Assembly: GCF_000346465.2 (NCBI RefSeq)
Contig: NC_034014.1
Span: 17,844,861 to 17,908,860 of the forward strand
Direction: 5' to 3'
Origin: Prunus persica
Taxonomy: Eukaryota > Streptophyta > Magnoliopsida > Rosales > Rosaceae
Length of the DNA stretch: 64,000 bases
How positions within the stretch are numbered: position 1 is the stretch's first letter; every line of letters starts with the position of its first letter. Shown here piece after piece: positions 1 to 12,387 of this stretch. The notes beneath the pieces are model-generated. The model made no database searches. It was not told where the DNA came from and saw nothing but the letters and a program-made list of their open reading frames with translations. The translations under genes and the position numbers were made by a program.

Positions 1-51
1 TAAAAGATTGCAGATTCCCACGCAGCCCGAACTACTTGAACTTGGACTTCA
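1..51. repeat. Left copy of a ~45-bp flanking repeat
   Basis: Bases 2-45 resemble bases 3081-3124 closely: both share the core GATTGCAGATT and the string CCGAACTAC. The two copies lie just outside the two ends of the LTR-like unit at 52-3076. The repeat is too long and too diverged for a normal target-site duplication, so the element may have inserted into a pre-existing tandem repeat. The window starts inside this sequence, so its full extent is unknown. Confidence 0.5.
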
Positions 52-3000
52 TGACAGGACCCGACCCAAATTCACTTTGGAATCTGAGCCGAACCCTATG
101 CGTGTTCGACACCTAGCAGGTGCCGATCACACTTGATGAAATTGCCCTTCTAACTAAAATTTTAAAAAATTCCATAGGGTTTGACTTCTGCCGAAAATTC
201 AGCAATGTCTCCCCTGTAAATTGCTCGTTCCCAAACCTTTTCACCTGTATAACAAGCAATTTAAATATCCACAACCGTTCAGCATGCACAATAACAGAAT
301 TCATTTAACCAATCCTCAAATCTTTATGGCCTTAGGCCTCTTTAAATCAAATAAATCGTTCTGCCAACTGAAACTGATCCTAACTTTTGGAACAACATGA
401 ATACGTTAACATATTTTAAAATAACTTAACTAAACAGCTTTTCAATCACTTGGTCTCGCGGCTGCACCTATTAACTCTAGGTTGCCTACGTACCCTTAAC
501 TAGGGATCAAGCCACACGTAGTTCTTTCTCTTTGTTTTATTGACAAGTTATGTATTCAACTTTTATGTTTACCACCTGTATTGCAAAATCAAATATGAAA
601 AGAAATTAAAAAGGAAAATAAAATAATGAGAGGAGAATAACTTTTAAATTGGAAAAGAAACACAAGGAGAACAAAACGGTATATAAAATCAAATAACGAC
701 ATGGTAAAATAAAACTTCACTTAAGAAAATAATCGTGAATTATACAAAATTCTTAAAACTTAGAACACTCTTAATCATTGTCCCTTAAGTAGGAAAACAT
801 ATATTAAAACCTTCACCCATAAATACCAAGATAAAATCCTCAATTTCTAGTTTAAAACATCTCAAAACTTAAAAACTCTCCATCTAGGCGTACCCCCATT
901 CGTAATCCGTCAATTTTAGTAATGTACCGTCAATTCCATGAATTTCTATTTATTTTTCACATTATACCGTCAATTCCTTGTGTCTCATAATGTGACACAT
1001 TCTTGTAGGCCTCGGTAACACAAAATCAACCCAAACCGCACTCCTCACAGAACTCGGGGGACATGTAGTCAGCCCAAGAACGCACATCCTCACTCCACAT
1101 GGTTCAAGCGTCCCCGAAACTCGTGGGGCATTGTCATAAAATGCAAACTATTTCAAAGGCAACTAGGGGGCCACTCCCGTGGTGGGTTTGAAAACCATAT
1201 TCCAAAACTTATCATAAAGTTTTCCAAAATCAGTTCTCAACTACATTTAAAATATGTACCACATTCTGTTAAGAACTAGTGTCCATGATTCATTATTTTG
1301 AAGCCACAGAGTAAGTATATATATACAGTCCTGATCTCTTGGACTACAGGGTCCAAGAGATTTATGGTCACTCACTGTTGGATGTAAATTCAACGGTTCA
1401 CTCACTCTTGCACTCCTTTTAAAAAACTTTTTTGAACCATTGGATTAATATCCAACGGTGGGTGACCACAATCTTTTGGACTCCTGTGGTCCAAGAGATC
1501 GGCACTGTATATATATATATATATATATTTTCAACATATAATAAGATATTTAATTAACATCTCGTCCACACCAAAATTCAGTTAATAAGCAGTTCCCAAT
1601 TTTACCCATCCAAACATAGTATAATACCCTTACAAAGTAAAAGTGGTTACCTAATAAATCATAAATATTTGAATAATCCAATATCACCCAATCATATACT
1701 TTAATAATACTCATCATAATAATAACTAAATAAATGACAAGATAATCTTCAAATATCATAATAACACCCAAGAATATCATAAAACACTATAACATAAACT
1801 CATAATCCAAACATAGTCAAAATAGTCCACAAACTGTCAAACCTCGTTTACATGGTCGTCTAGCACTTCCCGAGGGCGAAACTACCTCAGAAGACCTACA
1901 GTCAACTGAGGGTCAAACTTTCTAAATTGGATCAACGGGGCACGCGGGGCCCACGACCTCCGATTTCTAATTCGGATCGCTCTCTATCGCATGGTCAGAC
2001 GGTTACCGTTTTCCTAAACTTTGAATTGTTGAATCGGAGTATACGGGACTCTGATTCTCGATCCGCGAATTCTTACACGATCGTAAAGGTGCCTAAATTA
2101 ACATATTTGAAAATGAAGTTGATCCAACGGTCCGAACATATCGAACCTGGATAACGCCTAATATACGATATCCGATCGACAGTCAAATGGTAACCAAATT
2201 GAAATCCGAGCATACCATCGTGCTCGGGACTACGCGGGATCATTCTAGGATAAAAATTCAATCTTGACACCCGGCCAACACGTTGTCACTGTCAGTGGTG
2301 TCTAGAGCAATTTTTCGGCGATCGGAAAACTCCAAATTGTCGGCCAATAATCATACTTACATATCAAGCACATCAATGGGAGTAACTTTATACCTTGGCT
2401 CGAAGATCAATTCCACCGTTAAAGTCCTCAAACAAACGATTTTTTCTCTTGAAAAACCTAGAAAATTCTTAGTTTGAATTCGTCAATTCTACTTGAAATT
2501 GGGTCGGGTCTTCGAGGGAAATTACAAAGGGAAGGTAGAGGAGTGTTTTGGGTGGGATTGCATGGCTTTGGGTGGCCGGAGTTGGTTGGAAAACTCGTCG
2601 GATTTCTTGTTTCGAAACAGCTCATTTTGGGCTTGATTTTGGCTCGGTTTTGGGCCGAATTTCTGGTTTAATTGCCTGGAATCAAGGCTAGATATAGGTA
2701 TGTATGGAAATAGGAGAGAGAGATGAAGAGTTTGCACATGAAAATAGGAGAGAGATATAGGTATGAAGTTGGGTGCTCCAAGAGGACGCGAGAGAGAAGA
2801 AGAAATCTGGATTTTTTAAAAACTGAACTTCAAAAAATTTACGATTGTACCACTAGACTTCTTTTGATCGTAACTTATTCGTTATAACTTCGATTTGAGC
2901 CCACTACGTGTCTACGGACTCATCTCGACGTGCTCTATGCAACAGTACTTATAATCCCCAAATTCCTTCCCAAACAAAAAGTCAACTTTTAAACCATTAA

Positions 3001-3076
3001 AATATTCTCGGGGTAAAAATGTATTTTATGTGAATAAATTAATAATTAAATATTAATTTAGGCTTGGGTTATTACA
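52..3076. mobile_element. Solo-LTR-like element, family 1, copy A
   Basis: This 3.0-kb unit starts TGACAGGACCCGACCC and ends GGGTTATTACA, giving TG..CA termini. It matches the unit at 55732-58348 along its length: the opening 250 bases, the repeated CCGTCAATTCC motifs near 900-980, the ACTCG block near 1040-1130, and the 3' stretch ending in AAAAAGTCAAC. No gag, protease or reverse transcriptase reading frame is present, so a solo LTR or an LTR-only derivative is the simplest reading. The 5-bp flanks are CTTCA and CTTAA (4 of 5 match). A palindromic MITE is nested at 1325-1508. Short reading frames inside it are not genes. Confidence 0.7.
1325..1508 (+). mobile_element. Palindromic MITE family A, copy 1
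   Basis: A 184-bp unit whose ends begin ACAGTCCTGATCTCTTGG and, on the reverse strand, ACAGTGCCGATCTCTTGG. The inverted repeat runs inward for about 75 bases, so the unit can fold nearly end to end. It is flanked by (TA)n on both sides, consistent with a TA target. Near-identical copies lie at 8751-8935 and 23356-23540. It has no coding capacity. Confidence 0.85.
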
Positions 3077-3080
3077 CTTA

Positions 3081-3124
3081 AAAAAGGATTGCAGATTTCC
3101 GCGCAGTCCGAACTACCTGTACTA
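3081..3124. repeat. Right copy of the ~45-bp flanking repeat
   Basis: Similar to bases 2-45 and directly follows the LTR-like unit. Beyond 3124 the sequence continues with no partner on the left. It reads like degraded repeat DNA rather than a coding exon. Confidence 0.5.
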
Positions 3125-3436
3125 AAACCACCATAACTTCCTCTAGAAAAATGATATTCATGAACCGTAAAATTTCCCAGAAAATAGACATCCATAGCTT
3201 TCCAAACATATATGGTTCAGCTTCTGGTTCTTAGTGAGTCAATACAGTATAATCCATGAACTTGACTGATCTGCACAGGCGTTTCAAACTCAACTTTCTA
3301 TTTTTAGCTTATTTTCCACCATTTGCTTGTGATTACCTAAAAAAGTAATAAAAGAATGTAAAACCTATATAAAAGAGTAAAATAATGGTGTAAACATGGA
3401 GAAATATCATAGATAAATGTCGAATTTATGAGCACA

Positions 3437-3477
<41 letters not shown>

Positions 3478-3935
3478 GCTACATAAATAATAGATCTCAA
3501 TCGGTTGCGGTAGGCAACGGAATTGGTATCTGAGTACTATAACCGATACCATCACTGGTTGGTCCGTTGTCTAACCGCAATTACATTGACTTTTTGGCTA
3601 ACCACAGTTTGTCGACAGAAAAAATTGGTTGGTAACTGGCGGTTTGCAGTGCAACTGCACAGCCCTAGCTCCTTCCCTTACTCTTTATTTTATTTATTTT
3701 AGTTTCATTTTTTTCATTAGCAAGGGCAGATGCACGTTGGAAAGAGAGGGTCGCACGACCCCTTGGAATGTTGGAAATATCGATGAAGGCTTCATGAGTG
3801 ACACTTTGGACAGCAGCGAAGCAACCCCTTGTGTGCACACAAGGTGTTCGATGAAAGTCCCCTGCGGGGCTTGACTTGCACTGCATGCGCGAGTCTAATA
3901 TTTTTTTTAAAAGCCTAAACGATGTCGTTTGATCC
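3125..3935. other. Intergenic stretch with a (CT)n microsatellite
   Basis: No gene is supported here. A (TC)n tract occupies about 3440-3472. The remaining sequence is low-complexity intergenic DNA; the short reading frames have no recognisable motif. Confidence 0.6.
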
Positions 3936-6103
3936 TATCACGGCCCGATTCAAAAATAAGGAATTTTCCCGAATCATGGTGTGAGTCATACCGTAGTCAT
4001 AATAATAAAATCCTACAACCATGATATGATGAGAAAAAGAGCCACAAATAATACAAATTTACTTAACAACACAAAATTAGAGTTGCAGTTGCTCGTAGTT
4101 AAATACACACTAAGATCTTTATCAAACGGTTGACTACTTACAAACATTGATTACACAAATCAACAACAAAAGCCTAGCAGCTTAGTTGAAACCCGCTTCC
4201 TCAAACTTCGCCTTAAATTTTGCACAATCTATTAGGGTATAAGCATTCTAATGTCCAGTAGAATACCGTCAAACCCCTCAAGGTTAGCTATTACAATTAA
4301 TCAAAGTATCATGCATCAAACAACACAAGATACATAATATATGCAACCAGACCAGATAAGTAAATTTGCATATACGGTGATGCCATAAACTCACTCCCTT
4401 CTAATCCCACTAATTCATACCTTAAGGCAACAAGCATGTTTGTCCCGTACATGCGTTTTACCACTGTGGCTCCGAATACCCTAAACCTAGCCCATCTGTT
4501 CCTTAACCCATTTTTCTTTTGTTTACGAATTTCTCAACTTTCACTTTTCATTAGAGGCTCTGCTCTCATCATCTCAATATATTCAAGCCTTATTCCCGTC
4601 ACTTGAATATATTCCACATTTTTACTCATATATATCTAAGGCATTCTCCCACCCCTTAGATTTACCTTAAACGACACACACACCCCAAATACTACTGTAT
4701 TTATGATGCATATGTAATGCAGGGAAAACATCATTTATCTATGCAGAATAATAATACAAATAATAACAATAATATTTCAGGCTTAATCATATGAATAATA
4801 ATATTCACTCAACGTCAAAAATAATATCCATGGAGAAACATCAATAATAATATTCACAAACATCAAATAATATTCACCGAGTAAAGCAACAATAATATAA
4901 ATATTTATAGTACCATATATAAGCACCAAGATTAAAAGTGACATAGCCGAATCATCGAGAAATCAGAAAACCTTACCTCACGTCCGACTAGTTAGATTAC
5001 CGAATTATCCTTCCAATTCTTCTATTTCCACTCGAGCCTCAATCGAACAATAAGGACAAATAATAATTAGTACTTTTGCTTAACATAATTTTTGGTCAAA
5101 TAGTTACAGGTCTCGGATGGTATTGAAACCAATGTTAACGGACTTAAAAGGAAAAACCAAGCTGGGGAGGATGACAAACGACACCAACATTGCACCACAT
5201 GTGTTGAACACACATATGACAACTGCATGATACTATTCATCGTCTTCCTCGAAAGACCATTTTTTCCCCTGTTTTCCATTTTATTTTTGGCATAACTAAC
5301 AATAGTAAAACTTTGCAAGACTATACTTAAATTGAAGCTTGTAACCTTAGCTTTCTATACATATAAAGATTTGTGAAAATGGAGCTCAGGTTAGTGAGAA
5401 ATTCGAACCCAAAGACAGACCCAAAAAATCTGAATTTTCGTTTTCCAGCTTCCTCTATTTTGGCAATTTTGAAAACCTAACTTCACTTCAATATTTGATC
5501 CCCCAAAACTTAACCAAAATCAGTGAAATCAAAAAGGTTTTGTACTTTGCTATTCCTAGTTTCCAAAACATCAAAACCTTTCAAAAATTACTTCACAGAT
5601 CAAAGGAACACAAGAGCCAAAGTAAGGTCCATGAACTGAAATTTCTAGAAAAATACTAAGTTTCAGAATTTTCTCAAAAGTCTCTTTCAACACATCTCAA
5701 ATACCATCCTTAAGGCTCGAAATCATACTCCAACATCATATCCTTGGCCAAAGCTTCCTAAAAACAAGATTTGGATCTAAAGTTTGAACAACCAAACCCA
5801 AACATTTATTAGCACACCCAAAATCTGAAAATCTTGATTTCAAAATTCTTCTTTTGATTTTCTTATGCCTTAAAAGGTTCATAAATCATTCTCCAACTCA
5901 AATACAACTACAAATCTACTCAAACAATTAATTATACAAAAACTCAAGAATTGAAAATGAACTTAGAACAAGAATCCCACCTTTCATCCTTCCAATTGCT
6001 TTAACACTTAACCATTTTCTTTTCTACCTATCACATTTCTTTCTTAATTCTCTCATGGATGTAATAGTAATAACCTCCATCTTTTTCTTCTTCTTCTTCT
6101 TCT

Positions 6104-6140
<37 letters not shown>

Positions 6141-6204
6141 CAACAACTCACCTTCCTTAGCTGTAGAAAAAATTCAGCCTCATTAAGGAAGATACCTTAG
6201 CCTT

Positions 6205-6300
6205 GGTGAGTCATAACTTTAGGTTAGGTGACTCACTACTTTAGACTAGATGACTCACCACTTTAGACTAGATGACTCACCACTTTAAACTAGGTGACTC
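6205..6300. repeat. Short tandem repeat, ~27-bp units
   Basis: Four to five imperfect units containing GTGACTCA or GATGACTCACCACTTTA occur in a row inside the LTR-like unit, just before the assembly gap. The array may have helped cause the gap. Confidence 0.6.
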
Positions 6301-6400
6301 ATCCTTTCATAATGGTGGACTTGAAAGCTTGAGGCAAGGGGGAAGAATGGGAGGGTGGGCTGATGCCCTCCAAGTGACGGCTCTCCACCGGCATGGACGT

Positions 6401-6500
6401 NNNNNNNNNNNNNNNNNNNNNNNNNNNNNNNNNNNNNNNNNNNNNNNNNNNNNNNNNNNNNNNNNNNNNNNNNNNNNNNNNNNNNNNNNNNNNNNNNNNN
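6401..6500. other. Assembly gap (100 N)
   Basis: Exactly 100 unknown bases, the usual placeholder for a gap of unknown size. The true length of the enclosing element is therefore uncertain. Confidence 0.99.
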
Positions 6501-6838
6501 GGGGGCTATAAGGGGATTTTGGGAATTTTGCACTTAGGGGTATTTTGGTCATTTTAGCCCAAAACCCAAAAACAATTTCCTATGTGTTTGTTAAGTCGAC
6601 TACTATCATACCACCTAAGAATCATAATGGTCTCACCTCAATTTCTTAAATATCCTTTGAAAAATTCACAAAATGTTATATAAGGACATTTTTATCCAAC
6701 TTGAATTACACACTTAATCCAATAGTCTCAATCAAAAATCACTTGATAAAATACCCATAATCATTCTTCATTATAATATTATTTTTCACTGAAATACGAA
6801 AGTCCACTTTTTTTTTTTTTTCGGGGTATTACAGATCC

Positions 6839-8373
6839 AAGGCTATTCAATTTCTTTTAATTGACCTAGCCTGAAAAGTATGTCGTTTTGGGCCAAGTTT
6901 TAAGAAAATAAAAATATCATCCCTCCCCGTCCCTGTACCTGACTTCAGTAAAACCCCTTTTCATTCCCAAATCAATATCTCACCTTTCCAAACCCTAAGA
7001 GCCCCAAACCTCCCAACCTTCACCACAACCTCTTCGTTGGCAGCTACCACCACCACCTTGTGCCGCCACTCACAGCCTAATGTTTCAACAAGTGAGCAAA
7101 ATTGATATTTATAAATAATGATAATATTAGTTGATTGATTTTTTTTTTTTAAATTTTATGAAATGAAATCTATAGGTATGATAATATTGATTGGTTGAGT
7201 TTATAATTGATTGATAATCATATTATTGATAATGTTTTGTTTTGATTGGTATGATAATATTGACATTTTCATAGTTATATGATAATTTGGATAAAAAATC
7301 ATTGATAGATTGCATTAATTGATGTGTAGAATTATGGAACGATTCTTTAAAAGAAAATTATTTGTGGATAGTCCTTCTCTGTCTAGCTAATTTAGGTAGT
7401 TCAAGTGCAAGACCGATTTAGATAGATAAGTTATTGGCTAATGTTCAGATAGACCCTGGACTAAGAACTCGAATGACGGATTATAGTCCTAATATTCAAA
7501 TGGACAATTGTAACTTGTATTGTTGGTTTTGTCATGAATTATAAATAGAAATACTATCTTTCTATCTTTTTTAGTGTTATTTTCTTCATAGATAAATTTT
7601 GAAACTTTTACACTATGACCCCTTGGCCCGAAAATCCTAGATCCACCACTGAATGTAGCCCATGTTTCTCAATCTACTCTCTCCTCGATTACTCATCATC
7701 GTCTTCCCCTCTCCTTCTCTCAGACCTCATCTTTTTATTTTTATTTTGGGTAAGGCAGACCACATCTTCTTCCTCTCTCATTCACTCAAATACTCTTTCT
7801 TTCTTTTTTCTTCTTATTCTTCTTCTCACCTTTTCCTATCTTCTATCTCTTCTCTGTCTCATTCTTCTCTCTCATCTCTCCTATATCCTCTATATAGTTG
7901 TTGTTTTCATTTTTTTAAGGATATGATTTTGGTTCTCCAACACAAGAAATGCAAGAGGAAGATGATATATATTTTGTGTTAGTTTTGTTAATTTATGAGA
8001 TAAAAGAATTCAAATTAGATTATTGAATCCAATATTCGATAATCCAAGAATTTGGATGTGAATAAAAAAACTATTCTAACATGGATCCAATTCTGAAGGA
8101 TTCGTCAGATTATTGGATCAGATTGGGTTTATTTATTTTTTTTGAGAATTAAATCAAGTATAAGTTTTTTCCGTTCCATATCCGACCCGGTGACAACTCT
8201 ACCGGCCATAAAAGCTAAAGTATCTCTAGAAGAAACCTACATGATCTCATAGCACCAAAAAAGTTAAAACAAAGGCGTCTGCGTCTTGTGTGGGACATTT
8301 GTTTTTTGTTTTTGGGTCGGAGTGAGGAACATTTGTTTATGTAGAAAAATAAAACCTCCCACAGACAAAAAAG
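6839..8373. other. Gene-free AT-rich stretch with pyrimidine tract
   Basis: No gene is supported. About 7650-7915 is a dense CT-rich tract that creates open frames on the + strand made almost entirely of Ser, Leu and Phe; this composition is an artefact of the tract. The rest is AT-rich intergenic sequence. Confidence 0.6.
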
Positions 8374-9573
8374 TAGGCCTCATCATTTGGCATGCGGGTT
8401 CATGGGCCGATGGGGGCCCGCCCGGCCCATCGACAAAAAGCCCGGCATGTCTTGGGCCGTGCTAGGCTTGGGCTTGGGTGTCTGAAGCCCGACCCGACCC
8501 ATAGGCTCGGCCCGATTAAGCCCAAGAAAGCCCGACCCGGCCTGCCCACAAAAGCCCGGTCCATTAGGCCCGCATACATATATAATTATGTATAAATAAG
8601 AATTTAGGTTTAGGATTATATCACTTAAATCATATATATAATTTGTTTCATTTCATTTACTTTTCTTTACTCATTCCTAGTTTATAATTGGATGATTGGC
8701 ACATTAATTTGTGTCAATTATTAATTCAACAATTATATATATACATATATACAGTCCCGATCTCTTGGACCACAGGAGTCCAAGAGATTTGTGGTCACTC
8801 ACAGTTGGATGTAAATTCAACGGTTCACTCAATCTTGAACTTCTTTTAAGAAACTTTTTTGAACCATTAGATTAATATCCAACGGTGAGTGACCACAATC
8901 TCTTGGACTCCTATGGTTCAAGAGATCAGGACTGTACATATATATATATATATATATATATAAGATGAACAACATATCACATCACCAAATATAATCATAT
9001 CACGAAACATAATCGTACCACCAAATATAATCATGCTTTTCTTGAACACATCACCATATATTTGCATATTTATTCATACAAATATTTGCATATTTATTCA
9101 TACCATCCTTTAAAAAAATATTTTTTTAATAGTTATTATTTTTTTAAATTATTTCTTAAAACGTATTACGATCTAATTATGTAATAACCTCAAAAATAAT
9201 ACTTGATTTATTATTTTTGTGAAAAATCTTATAAGTTGTGTGATTTTATTTGGTGTGTTATGAATTTGGTTTGAAGTGAAAATATTGGAATTAAGTGAGT
9301 TTAATCTCAAATTTGGACTAAAATGTCTTTATGATTAAGTTTATGATTTTTTTTTAATGAAGTAGGGCCTGTTTAGGCCCGGCCAGTTGGGCTTAGCCCG
9401 ATGGGCTTTCTCAAGCTCAGCTCATAGGTCGAGCTTGGGCTTTGAAATTTCTAAAAAAAAAGGTCCGGCCCGGCTCGATATTTTCTCTCTCCTCTTTAAA
9501 GGCCGATCTAACCCGACCCAAACTCATTAAATTTGAGCCGAACTAACCCGATCCAGCCCATTAACAAGCCCTA
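8374..9573. mobile_element. Putative non-autonomous hAT-type element with GGCCCG-rich ends
   Basis: Both ends carry stretches rich in GGCCCG and GCCCGACCC (8385-8575 and 9365-9573) around an AT-rich centre. The right end, read on the reverse strand, starts TAGGGCTTGTTAATGGGC; the left starts TAGGCCTCATCATTTGGC. The flanking 8-mers CAAAAAAG and CAAAGAAA match at 6 of 8. MITE family A copy 2 is nested at 8751-8935. Boundaries are tentative because the terminal repeat is weak. Confidence 0.5.
8751..8935 (+). mobile_element. Palindromic MITE family A, copy 2
   Basis: A 185-bp unit with ends ACAGTCCCGATCTCTTGG and ACAGTCCTGATCTCTTGA (reverse strand), flanked by TA-rich tracts. It is the same family and orientation as 1325-1508 and is nested in the hAT-like repeat. 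Confidence 0.85.
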
Positions 9574-12387
9574 CAAAGAAAGGCACACTTTTCACTGCAG
9601 ATAAATAACATAAAATGAAGAAATGGGACATTTTTTTATTCTTCGTCAGGATGAAAAAGGAGGGTAGCGGAGTTTGATAATCACATGTTTGGATTTGGAG
9701 GGTGATGCTTCGAATGTATAAAAAGCAGCCTCCCCAGACCACGTTGTGTTGCGTGGGGCCCATCGACACCGAAGCAAACTTAACATATTCCGACGAACCC
9801 GCACCCAACGCATGTCCTTTCTTACAGGAGCCCCTCTGTCCCTGTCCTTGCGACCTTGTCCTCTTTCGTGTTGCCCGCCCAACCAATACATATATTTTTT
9901 ATTTTCTATTTGTCTCTGTACTCTTTATTTGCCCTTGAAACAAAGTCGTTTTGATGGAGCATGACGTAAGATTGAAAACTATCCGACGCTTCAGATTTGA
10001 CCTGTAGATTTTCGGCTCCTCAACAACGAGTCCCACGTTTCTGCATAGCATGTGATCCTCACGCTCTGCTCTCGTGTCTGTCTGTGTATGGTTAGAAAAG
10101 AAAAGAAAAAGTTGCCAAACTCTATTTGGTCCTAGATTCTGGGGTTTATAGGAGTTTAGGCTGTTGGTTGGTTGGGTGGTTACTTTGCTTAGATGTGGGC
10201 ATAAATATTATTAGTGAACCATAAAAACATACCCAACGAACTGGTGGTCAAACTGATAAAAAACCAAATCAAATCAGACATACCTAACATGATCTGGTTT
10301 GGTTCGATCACCACTGTATAATTTGAGAAAAATAATTTGGTTTGAACCGTGAAAAATGAATGCGTCTAAGAACTTTAATAGAAATAAATTAATACACAAA
10401 TAAATACAAAGATTTTCTAAGCGTAGAAAACCTAGAAATGGGAAATAATTGCGGGCACTTTACCGAACAATGATCTTAAGTTCGAACTCTCATAACACCT
10501 TAGTAGTGTATGTGAGACACCTCATCATCCCTTTATAGTTTAGACTATTGAATATATTTTTAAAAAAATTGTGTTAACTATAAACACAACTCAAAGGGAG
10601 AACTAAGTTGAATCCTATTTGTCATAACTCATTAGAAGTCATTATCTATCACCAATTCATTGGAAGTCATTAACATTTCAGGTCACAAAGCTTAAAGACT
10701 CGATTACAATAGCCACACAGGCAACCAATCACTTGAACCCATAGTCAGACCCAAACAAAGACCCAATACAAGTTTCAATGGGATACAAAAGATAATCACG
10801 CTACAATACGCCCCCTGTTAATGGGATAAAAAAGATAATTATGGCTATGGTACTCCCATAATCACAGCTCTAAGGGCTTGAATCTAGCATCAAACCAATG
10901 TCACATGGCTTTACTCTGGCGACTTTTCACAAAAAGTTGAAAAATGCACCAAGACACGGGTTGGATAAACTAAAAACACACCAACATAAATATCAAAGCA
11001 AAAAAATCTCCCAAAGAGAGACCTAGAAAACAAACTTAAAACCTAAACAAAGACTAAAGCTCTCCTGAAGAGAGACCGTTTAGCAATCTCACAAAGAATT
11101 GTTGCACTTATTATAACTAAAACAACAAACAAAAATAACGCCCTATCTCGGATCAGGCCCACAACAAACCAAGGGAGGATGGAGATGAACAAATTCGCAT
11201 AGATCTAATATAGATCCATCAAATCATTCCCATCATAACGTCATCACCAAGACGACCAAGCAGCCACCAAACTAAGCCAAGACGGAGCGGCTAGAGGGGA
11301 TGGGCAAGGAGCAGAAGTGAAGATGGGATGGGAAGATTTGGGAGGGTAAGGAAGGGAAGGAAAGGGGAGGAGGAGAGGGATGGAGGCCACCGATCCCCCA
11401 AAAGAGATTGGTGGCTAAAACTTTTATCTCTTTTAGGGTTTCTAAGATTTTGCATGACATTTACATAAACAAAAAATTATATTGGTTCACAATATAGAAG
11501 TAAATCGAAGGTAATAAATTCATATCAAACCTACAAACAAATCGAACCTATTAAAGATTATTTAGATGATGAAAAGATAATAGGTTTTTTTTATGTGAAG
11601 ATAAGAAAGTTGTTATTGACACTTCAAAATATTCATCATCTCTTCATTAGTGCGCGATCTGTAATTTCCTACATAAATCCATACCGGTGGCAGTTGACAA
11701 TTGGGTGCTACGCATAAGTTATTCTGACTCGAGATTGTGAGTTTGCCCTAGCGCTAATGGTGAGAGTAACAGATCTCCCTCTAACCTTCTTTTCATAAAA
11801 TTTAAAATATAAAAAAAATTCGTCGTCCACTCCTTACTCTATTAATAATTATATATAAAAAAATTATATGATGACAGTTTACGAATGCGAATATCAAATT
11901 CCCAAAGATAAAATAGTGTAATATTGTTTTCTACTGTTCACCGTAACGTAGCTTTTTCTTTTTCATATGAAGTTTTTGACGATTATCAAATATTCAAAAG
12001 CATATCCTGTAAAATGTTACATTTGTGGATGATTTCCCGTCCCAGAGTCACCGTCCTAGATGGATACTGCCATAGATCTGATAAATAATAACTCCACAGC
12101 TTTCTTGGGCGCGTCAATTGGTGCGTGCAAGATTCAGACTTCTGTTATCTTTCTCAGCTGCAAATAAATAAATATGTTTATTTATTACCCTTTCATCACC
12201 TTTCATCACCTTCCATTTCCTTTTCTTTACTCCAACTCCTCTCTCTCTCTCTCTCTCTCTCTGTGACCAATTTCTCACTGTTTCTTCTTGTTTTCTGCTG
12301 CACAATAGAATCAATTTCTGACTTTTTATTCATCAACCCATCTCTCTGTTTCTCAATCTTCGCTGTTTGAAGTCGTATATATTGATT
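9574..12387. other. Intergenic region upstream of the 161-aa membrane protein gene
   Basis: I see no protein-coding gene between 9574 and the start codon at 12388. The last ~250 bases probably hold the promoter and 5' UTR of the next gene: a (CT)n tract at 12240-12262 lies about 125 bases before the ATG, a common plant 5' UTR feature. A purine-rich run occupies about 11290-11390. No exon with recognisable similarity was found. Confidence 0.55.

Larger units (their letters stand above)
3936..6833. mobile_element. Solo-LTR-like element, family 2, copy A
   Basis: The unit begins TATCACGGCCCG (the expected TG altered to TA) and ends GGGGTATTACA. It is flanked by the perfect 5-bp duplication GATCC at 3931-3935 and 6834-6838, which fixes both boundaries. 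It is 2.9 kb including the N gap and has no retrotransposon reading frame. Its start resembles the unit at 58593 (CACACCCCGATCC..AATAAAGAAT). A (TTC)n-(TC)n microsatellite lies at 6086-6138, and a short tandem repeat of the type TAGACTAGATGACTCACCACTT lies at about 6205-6300. Best read as a large solo LTR. Confidence 0.75.

Noticed and set aside
7615..7982. Hydrophobic Ser/Leu/Phe-rich frames
   Set aside because: They come from a long pyrimidine tract; the composition fully explains the open frames.
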